Shown here: one piece after another, positions 7,644 through 14,290 of the stretch
Layout of the letters: every line of letters starts with the position of its first letter
Numbering within the stretch: position 1 is the first letter of the stretch
Source of the DNA: Oceanospirillaceae bacterium
GTDB taxonomy: Bacteria > Pseudomonadota > Gammaproteobacteria > Pseudomonadales > Balneatricaceae
Direction: 5' to 3'
NCBI GenBank assembly: GCA_003497765.1
Contig: DNNY01000138.1
Location: forward strand, 1-14,290
Length of the DNA stretch: 14,290 nt
The notes under the pieces: model-generated
The model's database searches: none
The model's input: only the letters and a program-made list of their open reading frames with translations
Told to the model about the DNA's origin: nothing
Position numbers and translations under genes: made by a program

Positions 7644-8101
7644 TGGCAAAAAAATGGCTAGAGATTAGCGTTGGTGGGCTTTTGGTAGCCGGCGTGGTAG
7701 CTCTTTTAGCACTAGCGATACAGGTAAGTGGTAGCCATCTTAATGGCAGTAATAGCCAATACCAGATTTCAGCCTTATTTGATAACGCTGCAGGTCTGTC
7801 ATCTAAGGCGCGGGTAACTTTATCAGGTGTGACTATTGGGGAAGTGACTTCTGTCAGTATTGATAAGCAGACTTTGATGGCACGAGTGGATATGGCCATT
7901 GATGGACAGGTTGACTATCTATCACTTGACACGAGTGCGAGTATTCTAACTTCCGGGTTGCTAGGAGAGAAATACATTGGTTTGAGTGTCGGTGCCGAAG
8001 AGGACATGCTTGTCGATGGTGACATTATTGAAGATACTCAGTCAGCATTGGTTTTAGAAGAGTTAATTGGGCAAGTATTACTAAATCTGGGTGGGGATTA
8101 G
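7643..8101 (+). CDS. mlaD: MCE-domain phospholipid-binding protein MlaD
   Basis: MlaD is the membrane-anchored MCE protein that forms a hexameric ring on MlaE and passes lipid to and from MlaC. The 152 residues comprise an N-terminal transmembrane helix (about 7-28) and one MCE domain (about 38-117), with ALFDNAAGLSSKARVTLSGV and the diagnostic GLLGEKYIGL (105-114). A C-terminal hydrophobic helix (about 135-148, LVLEELIGQVLLNL) would line the pore. E. coli MlaD has 183 residues, so the C-terminal tail is shorter, as in many non-enteric homologues. The start overlaps the mlaE stop, and a strong GGAGG (7632-7636) lies inside mlaE. Confidence 0.95.
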   Translation: MAKKWLEISVGGLLVAGVVALLALAIQVSGSHLNGSNSQYQISALFDNAAGLSSKARVTLSGVTIGEVTSVSIDKQTLMARVDMAIDGQVDYLSLDTSASILTSGLLGEKYIGLSVGAEEDMLVDGDIIEDTQSALVLEELIGQVLLNLGGD

Positions 8102-8105
8102 GTTA

Positions 8106-8720
8106 ATGACTTTCACAAATTATTGGCGCTCATGGCTATTGGGAGTTGTGTTTGGGCTCCAAAGTGTAGTGCCCAGTGCTCAAGCCGATGAATGGCAGGA
8201 TGCAAGTGAAGTGGTGGTGGCAACAACAGATTCTATGTTGTCTGTGTTAGCCGAGTCCCGCCAACAAACAGTGCCAGAAATAATGCCATCGATTGCCAAT
8301 GTATTGGCTCCAGTCGTTGATTATCGTGCCATTGCCAAAGGTGTTATGGCGAAATATTATCGCCTTGCAGAACCAGAGCAGTTTGATGCTTTTGTAGTCG
8401 TGTTTCACGATTCCTTAGTGCAAGCATATACCAAAGCCTTAGTGACTTTTGAGGTTGATTCTTACAGTTTGCAAAAAAATCCTGGGGAGGATGGACGTAC
8501 TGGGCGGGAAAAGGTGTGGGTTAAAGTCTATGCTGATAATAGTGTTTATGATATTCATTACACAATGTCGACCAAAAGTGGACCTTGGAAAGTGACCAAT
8601 GTGGTATTAGATGGTGTCAATCTTGGCCTGGCATTTCGTAACCAATTTGCCACCGCCATGAGCCAATATGGTAATAATATTGATCAGGTTATCGATAACT
8701 GGACAACTAGCACTTATTAA
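8106..8720 (+). CDS. mlaC: Periplasmic phospholipid carrier MlaC
   Basis: MlaC is the soluble periplasmic shuttle between the MlaA-OmpC complex of the outer membrane and MlaD. The 204-residue product has a signal peptide (1-27, WLLGVVFGLQSVVPSAQA with cleavage before DEW). The mature MlaC/Ttg2D domain shows LAPVVDYRAIAKGVMAKYYRLAEPEQFDAF, the Tyr-rich TKALVTFEVDSYSL segment and WKVTNVVLDGVNLGLAFRNQFATAM. The start is ATG 8106, just after the mlaD stop; an in-frame GTG at 8091 would put charged residues ahead of the signal peptide and is less likely. It is the last gene of the mla set here: mlaB, normally next, is absent. Confidence 0.94.
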   Translation: MTFTNYWRSWLLGVVFGLQSVVPSAQADEWQDASEVVVATTDSMLSVLAESRQQTVPEIMPSIANVLAPVVDYRAIAKGVMAKYYRLAEPEQFDAFVVVFHDSLVQAYTKALVTFEVDSYSLQKNPGEDGRTGREKVWVKVYADNSVYDIHYTMSTKSGPWKVTNVVLDGVNLGLAFRNQFATAMSQYGNNIDQVIDNWTTSTY

Positions 8721-8774
8721 CGGCAAAAATACTGACTCAAGGGTTAGTTTGACTAGTCGAAAATAGCATTAATT

Positions 8775-8783
8775 TGCTACAAT
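8775..8783 (+). promoter_or_regulatory. Extended -10 promoter candidate for ibaG-murA-hisGD
   Basis: TG-C-TACAAT (8775-8783) is an extended -10 element with five of six consensus bases in the hexamer. TTGACT (8749-8754) lies upstream but at a 23-base spacing, too far to be a normal -35. The 8-base palindrome GACTAGTC (8751-8758) overlaps that position and could be a binding site. Transcription from here would give a leader of about 90 bases before ibaG, containing a small GTTGC/GCAAC hairpin (8835-8848). Confidence 0.45.
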
Positions 8784-8877
8784 TCTTGTTTTTCTGGCCG
8801 GTATCATTACCAGCTTGTCATTATCTGCAATGGCGTTGCATGGGCAACCCAGCAGTAATCAATCAAAGAGCATATGT

Positions 8878-9115
8878 ATGGACGTAGCACAGGTAAAGCA
8901 AGAAATTGAAATGCAACTGGTAGGTACCCAAGTATTTCCCAGTGGTGAAGGTTGTAATTTTGCTGTAACTGTCGTGGGTGATGTGTTTGCAGATTTGACC
9001 CCTGTGAAGAAACAACAGCTGGTATATGGCTGCTTAAGCCAGCATATTGCTGATGGTACAATTCACGCTTTGACTATCAAGGCCTATACCCCACAACAAT
9101 GGGAAAAAATTAACG

Positions 9116-9120
<5 letters not shown>
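8878..9120 (+). CDS. ibaG: BolA-family protein IbaG
   Basis: This 80-residue BolA-like protein is the homologue of E. coli IbaG (YrbA), which partners with monothiol glutaredoxin in [2Fe-2S] cluster handling and in acid resistance; the gene sits just before murA in many gammaproteobacteria. The BolA core is visible as VKKQQLVYGCL (43-53) and IADGTIHALTIKAYTPQQW (57-75), with the conserved cluster-binding His63. Cys26 in GEGCNF lies in the variable loop where BolA proteins carry a second ligand (Cys or His), so it is a candidate ligand. ATG 8878 is chosen because AAAGAG lies 7 bases upstream and the protein then has the family length; the frame is open further upstream to 8815. Confidence 0.9.
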
Positions 9121-10421
<1,301 letters not shown>

Positions 10422-10435
10422 GATTGTTAACGGCC

Positions 10436-11080
10436 ATGCCTAATCGTTTGACCATTGCCCTGTCTAAGGGACGTATTTTAAAAGAGACCTTACCCCTCTT
10501 AGCGGCAGCAGGTATTGAACCAACTGAGGATATATATACCAGCCGCAAGCTAGTATTTGAAACTAATCAGCCTGATATTCGGTTGCTGGTGATTCGTGCT
10601 ACTGATGTGCCAACTTATGTGGCTTATGGCTCTGCTGATATGGGTGTGGCTGGTAAAGATGTATTAATGGAGCATGGTGGGGCTGGCTTATACGAACCCT
10701 TGGATTTGCAAATATCCAAGTGTCGGCTAATGACTTGTGCCCCTGTGGGCGCCAAACCAGTCGGTCGGCGTTTGCGGGTAGCCTCGAAGTTTGTCAATTT
10801 AACTAAGCAATATTATGCGCAGCAAGGTCAGCAAGTAGATATTATTAAATTATATGGAGCTATGGAGTTAGCACCTATTCTTGGCTTAGCAGATGAGATT
10901 GTGGATATTGTGGACACGGGAAATACCCTACGTGCCAATGGCCTTGAACCATTACAAAAAATTGCCGATATTAGTAGCCGTCTAGTGGTTGGTGAGGCTT
11001 CAATGAAGCTGAAACATGCCCGTATCAATCCTATTGTAGAGCTTTTGACCAAGGCAGTTATAGCTGCTCAGGAGAGTTAA
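10436..11080 (+). CDS. hisG: ATP phosphoribosyltransferase, short form HisG
   Basis: HisG catalyses the first step of histidine biosynthesis, joining ATP and PRPP. The protein has 214 residues from ATG 10436 and belongs to the short form (HisG-S), which lacks the C-terminal ACT-like regulatory domain and works with HisZ. Visible motifs are [15 protein letters not shown] (8-22), [21 protein letters not shown] (55-75), LYGAMELAP (139-147) and the PRPP-binding loop [11 protein letters not shown] (160-170). The frame also allows a TTG start at 10424, but ATG gives the length usual in Pseudomonas. No hisZ is in the window; it is commonly located elsewhere, near purA. hisD follows by 3 bases. Confidence 0.96.
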   Translation: MPNRLTIALSKGRILKETLPLLAAAGIEPTEDIYTSRKLVFETNQPDIRLLVIRATDVPTYVAYGSADMGVAGKDVLMEHGGAGLYEPLDLQISKCRLMTCAPVGAKPVGRRLRVASKFVNLTKQYYAQQGQQVDIIKLYGAMELAPILGLADEIVDIVDTGNTLRANGLEPLQKIADISSRLVVGEASMKLKHARINPIVELLTKAVIAAQES

Positions 11081-11083
11081 TTT

Positions 11084-12391
11084 ATGCCACTGCAAGTCAA
11101 GCGACTGGATGCGTCGAGTATCGATTTTAATTCTCGTATGGACAGCTTATTAGCCTGGGAAAGTGTATCTGATCCCCGAGTTCAGCAAACCGTAAACGAT
11201 ATTATTGAGCGCATAAAACAACAAGGTGATACCGCTTTGTTGCAGCTTACCAAGCAACTTGATCGGGCTAACTTTAAGACTGTGGCTAATCTTGAAGTAT
11301 CCCCAGATAAGCTACAGGCGGCCTTGGCGAATCTTGGGGCTGAACAGCGCGATGCTTTGATGGTAGCTGCTGAGCGCATTCGCACTTACCATGAAAAGCA
11401 AAAGCAAGATTCTTGGCGGTATATGGAAGCTGATGGCACTTTATTAGGTCAGCAAGTGACGCCTATGGATAGAGTGGGTATCTATGTGCCCGGTGGTAAG
11501 GCGAGTTATCCTTCTTCTGTGTTAATGAATGCTATTCCAGCTAAGGTGGCAGGGGTACGTGAAGTGGTTATGGCCGTGCCTATGCCTAATGGTCAAGTAA
11601 ACCCATTGGTTCTCGCGGCGGCAGCCGTGGCTGGTGTGGATCGGGTATTCGCTATAGGCGGCGCTCAGGCTGTTGCAGCCATGGCCTATGGTACCCAACT
11701 GGTGCCCAAAGTAGACAAAATTGTTGGCCCTGGCAATATATATGTGGCTACAGCCAAGCGTGCGGTATTTGGTGTCTGCGGTATCGATATGATTGCTGGC
11801 CCTTCTGAAATTTTAATTTTATGTGATGGAAAGACTGATCCTGATTGGATTGCGATGGATTTATTTTCCCAGGCTGAACATGATGAACAAGCTCAGTCCA
11901 TCTTATTGTGTGATGATGAGGACTATCTAGATCAAGTCGAAGCTAGCTTAAAGCGCTTGTTGCCTACTTTAGGTCGCGAGGATATTGCTGAGGTTTCTAT
12001 GCAAAACCGAGGTGCTTTGGTAAAAGTGGCAAATATGGATGAGGCTCTTGAAATCACCAATCGTATTGCGCCTGAGCACTTAGAACTATCTGTTGCTGAT
12101 CCCGAAGCACTACTACCAAAGATTCGCCATGCGGGGGCCATTTTTATGGGCCGTCATACGGCTGAGGTATTAGGCGATTATTGTGCCGGGCCGAATCATG
12201 TGTTGCCAACCTCAGGTACTGCCCGTTTCTCATCACCCCTAGGCGTGTATGACTTCCAGAAACGTTCGTCACTGATTATGTTTTCACCAGAGGGTGCTAG
12301 TAAAATGGGCAAGGTGGCATCAGTGCTGGCCCGTGGTGAGGGCTTAGATGCGCACGCACGTTCAGCTGAGTACCGTATACTGGAAGACTAG
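11084..12391 (+). CDS. hisD: Histidinol dehydrogenase HisD
   Basis: HisD carries out the last two steps of histidine biosynthesis, oxidising histidinol to histidine with two NAD+. The 435-residue length matches E. coli HisD (434). The zinc ligands are all present: Gln263 and His266 in FSQAEHDEQ, Asp365 in GDYCAGPNH, and His424 in [11 protein letters not shown]. The catalytic pair Glu331-His332 is in [28 protein letters not shown] (131-150) and [16 protein letters not shown] (210-225) are family signatures. A GGAGAG Shine-Dalgarno sequence (11071-11076) lies in the end of hisG, so the two genes are almost certainly co-transcribed. hisC, its usual downstream neighbour in Pseudomonas, is absent. 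Confidence 0.98.
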   Translation: MPLQVKRLDASSIDFNSRMDSLLAWESVSDPRVQQTVNDIIERIKQQGDTALLQLTKQLDRANFKTVANLEVSPDKLQAALANLGAEQRDALMVAAERIRTYHEKQKQDSWRYMEADGTLLGQQVTPMDRVGIYVPGGKASYPSSVLMNAIPAKVAGVREVVMAVPMPNGQVNPLVLAAAAVAGVDRVFAIGGAQAVAAMAYGTQLVPKVDKIVGPGNIYVATAKRAVFGVCGIDMIAGPSEILILCDGKTDPDWIAMDLFSQAEHDEQAQSILLCDDEDYLDQVEASLKRLLPTLGREDIAEVSMQNRGALVKVANMDEALEITNRIAPEHLELSVADPEALLPKIRHAGAIFMGRHTAEVLGDYCAGPNHVLPTSGTARFSSPLGVYDFQKRSSLIMFSPEGASKMGKVASVLARGEGLDAHARSAEYRILED

Positions 12392-12434
12392 TCTATAAAC
12401 CTGAAACCTTATGGCTCGAATGTTTATTTGGTGG

Positions 12435-13403
12435 CTATTTTGTGGCTATCAAAGTAGCTCTTAAGGGTGCTGGATAGCCTTCCACTGTCAGCTCTGGATT
12501 GTTGGGATCAAGAAATTGCTCTAATGAGTGAAATGTCATCCATTCAGTTGCTTGCTGTTCTTGAACACTGGTTTGATTGATATCAACTGTCCGAACATCC
12601 TGAAAGCCCACCCGTTGTAATAAATTTTCTAACGCTTCAGTACTCGGTAAAAACCAGACATTGGCCATTTTTGCATATCGATCAGCCGGTACTAATATGG
12701 TGTATTTGTCACCAGGAACCACTAGTGTCTCTAGTACCAGCTCGCCACCTGGGCGCAGATAACTAAATAGCTCCTGCAGATGATCAATAGGTGATCGGCG
12801 GTGATAGAGCACGCCTAAACAAAACACAGTATCAAAGCAGCCAAAGGCAGGTAGATGTTCACTGCGCAGGGGTAATAAGTGGGCGTTGTTTGGCGCTAAT
12901 AATCGTTGCGCGGCGTGAAATTGATATAAAAAAATCCTTGTTGGATCGATGCCTAGAGCTAGTTTGGCTCCCGCACCCAACATACGATACAAGAAATAGC
13001 CATTGCCAGTGCCAATATCCAGCACATTACGGCCAGTTAAGTCTGTGCAATGGGGAGCGATACGTTGCCATTTCCAATCTGAGCGCCATTCGGTATCAAT
13101 ATCAATACCTAGATAGTGCCATGGGCCTTTGCGCCAAGGTTTAAAGGCCATCAAGTTTTCTTTAAGCGCTTGCTTATCTAATTGCCAGCCACTGGGCAGG
13201 GGGATAGTTACTCGCTCTTGAGAAAGATCAATATGCTCAAAATTAGCTACTGGTAAGGAAGCTAAGGCCTGATCCCATTCACTAGTGCGTCCATGAATTT
13301 TAGCCTCATAATGTTCTTGCAGAGCCATTTTCAGTGGTGCATGGAATTTTGCTATTGGCGTATCCGCTGTGGAGCTAAAGAAAGCGTCTAAGGATATAGT
13401 CAT
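12435..13403 (-). CDS. cmoB: tRNA U34 carboxymethyltransferase CmoB
   Basis: CmoB transfers the carboxymethyl group of carboxy-SAM to 5-hydroxyuridine at position 34 of certain tRNAs, giving cmo5U and widening wobble decoding. The 322-residue length matches E. coli CmoB (323). The Rossmann SAM-binding motif is VLDIGTGNG (127-135), and GIDPTRIFL (151-159) follows. Residues reported in E. coli to hold the carboxylate of carboxy-SAM are conserved at nearly the same numbers: Lys92 in PWRKGPW, Tyr200 in GVLYHRRSP and Arg315 in APLRATLI. It starts 16 bases after cmoA, with no recognisable Shine-Dalgarno sequence, so it probably depends on cmoA translation or on an unstructured start. It is convergent with hisD, 43 bases away. 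Confidence 0.97.
   Translation of the reverse strand: MTISLDAFFSSTADTPIAKFHAPLKMALQEHYEAKIHGRTSEWDQALASLPVANFEHIDLSQERVTIPLPSGWQLDKQALKENLMAFKPWRKGPWHYLGIDIDTEWRSDWKWQRIAPHCTDLTGRNVLDIGTGNGYFLYRMLGAGAKLALGIDPTRIFLYQFHAAQRLLAPNNAHLLPLRSEHLPAFGCFDTVFCLGVLYHRRSPIDHLQELFSYLRPGGELVLETLVVPGDKYTILVPADRYAKMANVWFLPSTEALENLLQRVGFQDVRTVDINQTSVQEQQATEWMTFHSLEQFLDPNNPELTVEGYPAPLRATLIATK
12444..12479. repeat. 7-bp inverted repeat at the cmoB 3' end
   Basis: GGCTATC (12444-12450) and GATAGCC (12473-12479) are perfect inverted arms with a 22-base loop inside the last codons of cmoB. An 8-base direct repeat GTGGCTAT (12432-12439 and 12442-12449) overlaps. This is the only fold I see near the convergent hisD/cmoB ends, and it lacks a T-tract, so a terminator role is weakly supported. 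Confidence 0.3.
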
Positions 13404-13419
13404 AGTTTAGAATATAGTA

Positions 13420-14142
13420 TTACTTAAAGGCGAGTAGAGCGGCAAAGTTAAAACATTGCATACACACTTCAATTTGCTTAAAACCAGCACCAAGCAAGCG
13501 CTTATGATGTTGCTCTAAGGTATTAGGTACTAGTACATTTTCCAAAGCGGCGCGCTTTTGGGCTACTTCCAAATCACTATAACCCTGTAAGCGTTTAAAA
13601 TCGTGATACAAATCGGTTTGCAGTTGCTGTTGCCCAGGCGTGTCGAAACAGACCTTTTCTGCTAACAGCAACACACCACCTGGTCTTATCCCTGCATATA
13701 TTTTATTGAGAATACTCTGGCGTTCGTCATCATCAATAAACTGTAAGGTAAAGTTAAGTATGACAATAGAGGCATTTTCTATATGCGTATTTTGGATATC
13801 TTGCTGACAAATTTCGTAACTAGCCTGACTATGATCACGAGCCATATTATGTCGGCAGCGACTCACCATGGCTGCCGAGTTATCAACGCCAATAACATGG
13901 CAACTGGCAGGTAAGTTTTGCCGCAAACGCAGGCTGGTGGTACCTAAGGAGCAGCCCAGGTCATAACATTGGCTGTGCTCAACGCCATAGCGCTGGCCTA
14001 AAACAGCAATAACATCCAATAAAAAATTGTAGCCAGGTACGGAGCGCTGAATCATATTGTCAAATACATCCGCCACTTGAGCATTAAACTCAAATGGGCT
14101 CGTTTCCATAGGTGTGGCAAATAGCGTATCTTTATTTTTCAT
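13420..14142 (-). CDS. cmoA: Carboxy-SAM synthase CmoA
   Basis: CmoA makes carboxy-S-adenosyl-methionine from SAM and prephenate, the donor used by CmoB in the next gene. The 240 residues begin with DTLFATPM and FEFNAQVADVFDNMIQRSVPGY (18-38), typical of CmoA. The SAM-binding loop is YDLGCSLG (60-67), the acidic end of strand 2 is VDNS (86-89), and LNFTLQFI (129-136) and HDFKRLQGYS (180-189) follow. Arg197 in QKRAALENV aligns with E. coli Arg199, reported to contact the ligand carboxylate. E. coli CmoA has 247 residues; only a short tail is missing. The ATG (14140-14142) has no Shine-Dalgarno sequence. The gene order cmoA-cmoB is the normal one. Confidence 0.97.
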   Translation of the reverse strand: MKNKDTLFATPMETSPFEFNAQVADVFDNMIQRSVPGYNFLLDVIAVLGQRYGVEHSQCYDLGCSLGTTSLRLRQNLPASCHVIGVDNSAAMVSRCRHNMARDHSQASYEICQQDIQNTHIENASIVILNFTLQFIDDDERQSILNKIYAGIRPGGVLLLAEKVCFDTPGQQQLQTDLYHDFKRLQGYSDLEVAQKRAALENVLVPNTLEQHHKRLLGAGFKQIEVCMQCFNFAALLAFK

Positions 14143-14162
14143 AAAGTTAATACTTTTATAGG

Positions 14163-14172
14163 GAGTATACTC
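14163..14172. promoter_or_regulatory. Palindrome with possible -10 element upstream of cmoA
   Basis: GAGTATACTC is a perfect 10-base palindrome 20 bases upstream of the cmoA ATG. It contains TATACT on the minus strand (14164-14169 as complement), a good -10 hexamer that would leave a leader of only about 15 bases. A second -10-like TATAAA lies closer (14155-14160 as complement). No convincing -35 accompanies either. The remaining bases 14173-14266 hold no gene that I can support. Confidence 0.35.
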
Positions 14173-14266
14173 GGCTGCCCTGTTGGCCTGCCATTATCTA
14201 TAAACACCAGCAGCTTGTAAACGCTACTTATTGCGCGGTGGGCCGGATACCAAGAGTGGCTTCCAT

Positions 14267-14290
14267 AGATCGGAAGAGCACACGGCCGGA
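14267..14290 (+). other. Illumina adapter remnant at contig end (artefact)
   Basis: Bases 14267-14284 (AGATCGGAAGAGCACACG) match exactly the first 18 bases of the standard Illumina TruSeq read-1 adapter. The final six bases GCCGGA differ from the adapter and may be read error or an assembly join; the same GCCGGA also occurs at 14242-14247. This stretch should be treated as a sequencing artefact, not genome sequence. Confidence 0.93.

Noticed and set aside
7609..7899. Minus-strand open frame of 96 codons opposite mlaE/mlaD
   Set aside because: It is an antisense shadow of the MlaE end and MlaD, with no conserved features.
8835..8848. GTTGC/GCAAC hairpin in the ibaG leader as a riboswitch or terminator
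   Set aside because: The stem is only five pairs with no T-tract and no further structure resembling a known riboswitch.
8815..8877. N-terminal extension of IbaG by 21 residues
   Set aside because: The extension has no similarity to BolA proteins, and a better ribosome site precedes ATG 8878.
12403..12440. ATAAAC/GTTTAT inverted repeat after hisD as terminator
   Set aside because: The arms are six AT-rich bases with a loop of about 21 bases and no T-tract, so it would be unstable.
14173..14200. Sigma-54 promoter before cmoA (TGGCAGG on the minus strand)
   Set aside because: The -24-like TGGCA is present but the required GC of a -12 TTGC element at the correct spacing is not.
14228..14266. 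Possible C-terminal end of another minus-strand gene (reading ...GIRPTAQ then stop)
   Set aside because: Only about a dozen codons remain before adapter sequence, with no recognisable family, so it cannot be told from chance.

Overview
This window looks like a chromosomal contig from a gammaproteobacterium of moderate GC content. The gene content and protein sequences resemble the Pseudomonas/Cellvibrio side of the class: a short-form HisG, the ibaG-murA-hisG-hisD order, and divergent yrbG and mla genes beside lptCAB-rpoN-ptsN-npr. The genus cannot be named from sequence reading alone. Nearly every gene is conserved housekeeping. I see no tRNA, rRNA, CRISPR array, insertion sequence or defence system, and I do not see a new biological system. 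No stretch over about 300 bases lacks a gene.

Layout. (1) Bases 1-4857, minus strand: a long, tightly packed set transcribed leftward, lptC-lptA-lptB-rpoN-ptsN-npr, followed by a 5'-partial mgtE that runs off the left edge. This set joins lipopolysaccharide export to sigma-54 and the nitrogen-related PTS. (2) Bases 4925-5872, minus strand: yrbG, a cation/calcium exchanger family protein. (3) Bases 6005-8720, plus strand: mlaF-mlaE-mlaD-mlaC, the phospholipid transport system of the cell envelope, divergent from yrbG. (4) Bases 8878-12391, plus strand: ibaG, murA, hisG and hisD, with a likely promoter just before ibaG. (5) Bases 12435-14142, minus strand: cmoA-cmoB, the two-step pathway for the cmo5U34 tRNA modification, convergent with hisD.

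LptABC carry new LPS to the outer membrane, Mla proteins keep its outer leaflet free of phospholipid, and MurA starts peptidoglycan synthesis, so much of the window is envelope biogenesis. The most notable biology is what is missing. Compared with the classical E. coli/Pseudomonas arrangement, kdsD and kdsC (between yrbG and lptC), hpf (between rpoN and ptsN), rapZ (between ptsN and npr), mlaB (after mlaC) and hisC (after hisD) are all absent from their usual places, and the junctions are short and clean. The former kdsD/kdsC position now holds a likely promoter with a perfect inverted repeat in its spacer.

The last 24 bases are not genomic in appearance. Bases 14267-14284 are an exact 18-base match to the start of the Illumina TruSeq read-through adapter, so the right end of the contig is probably an untrimmed sequencing artefact.
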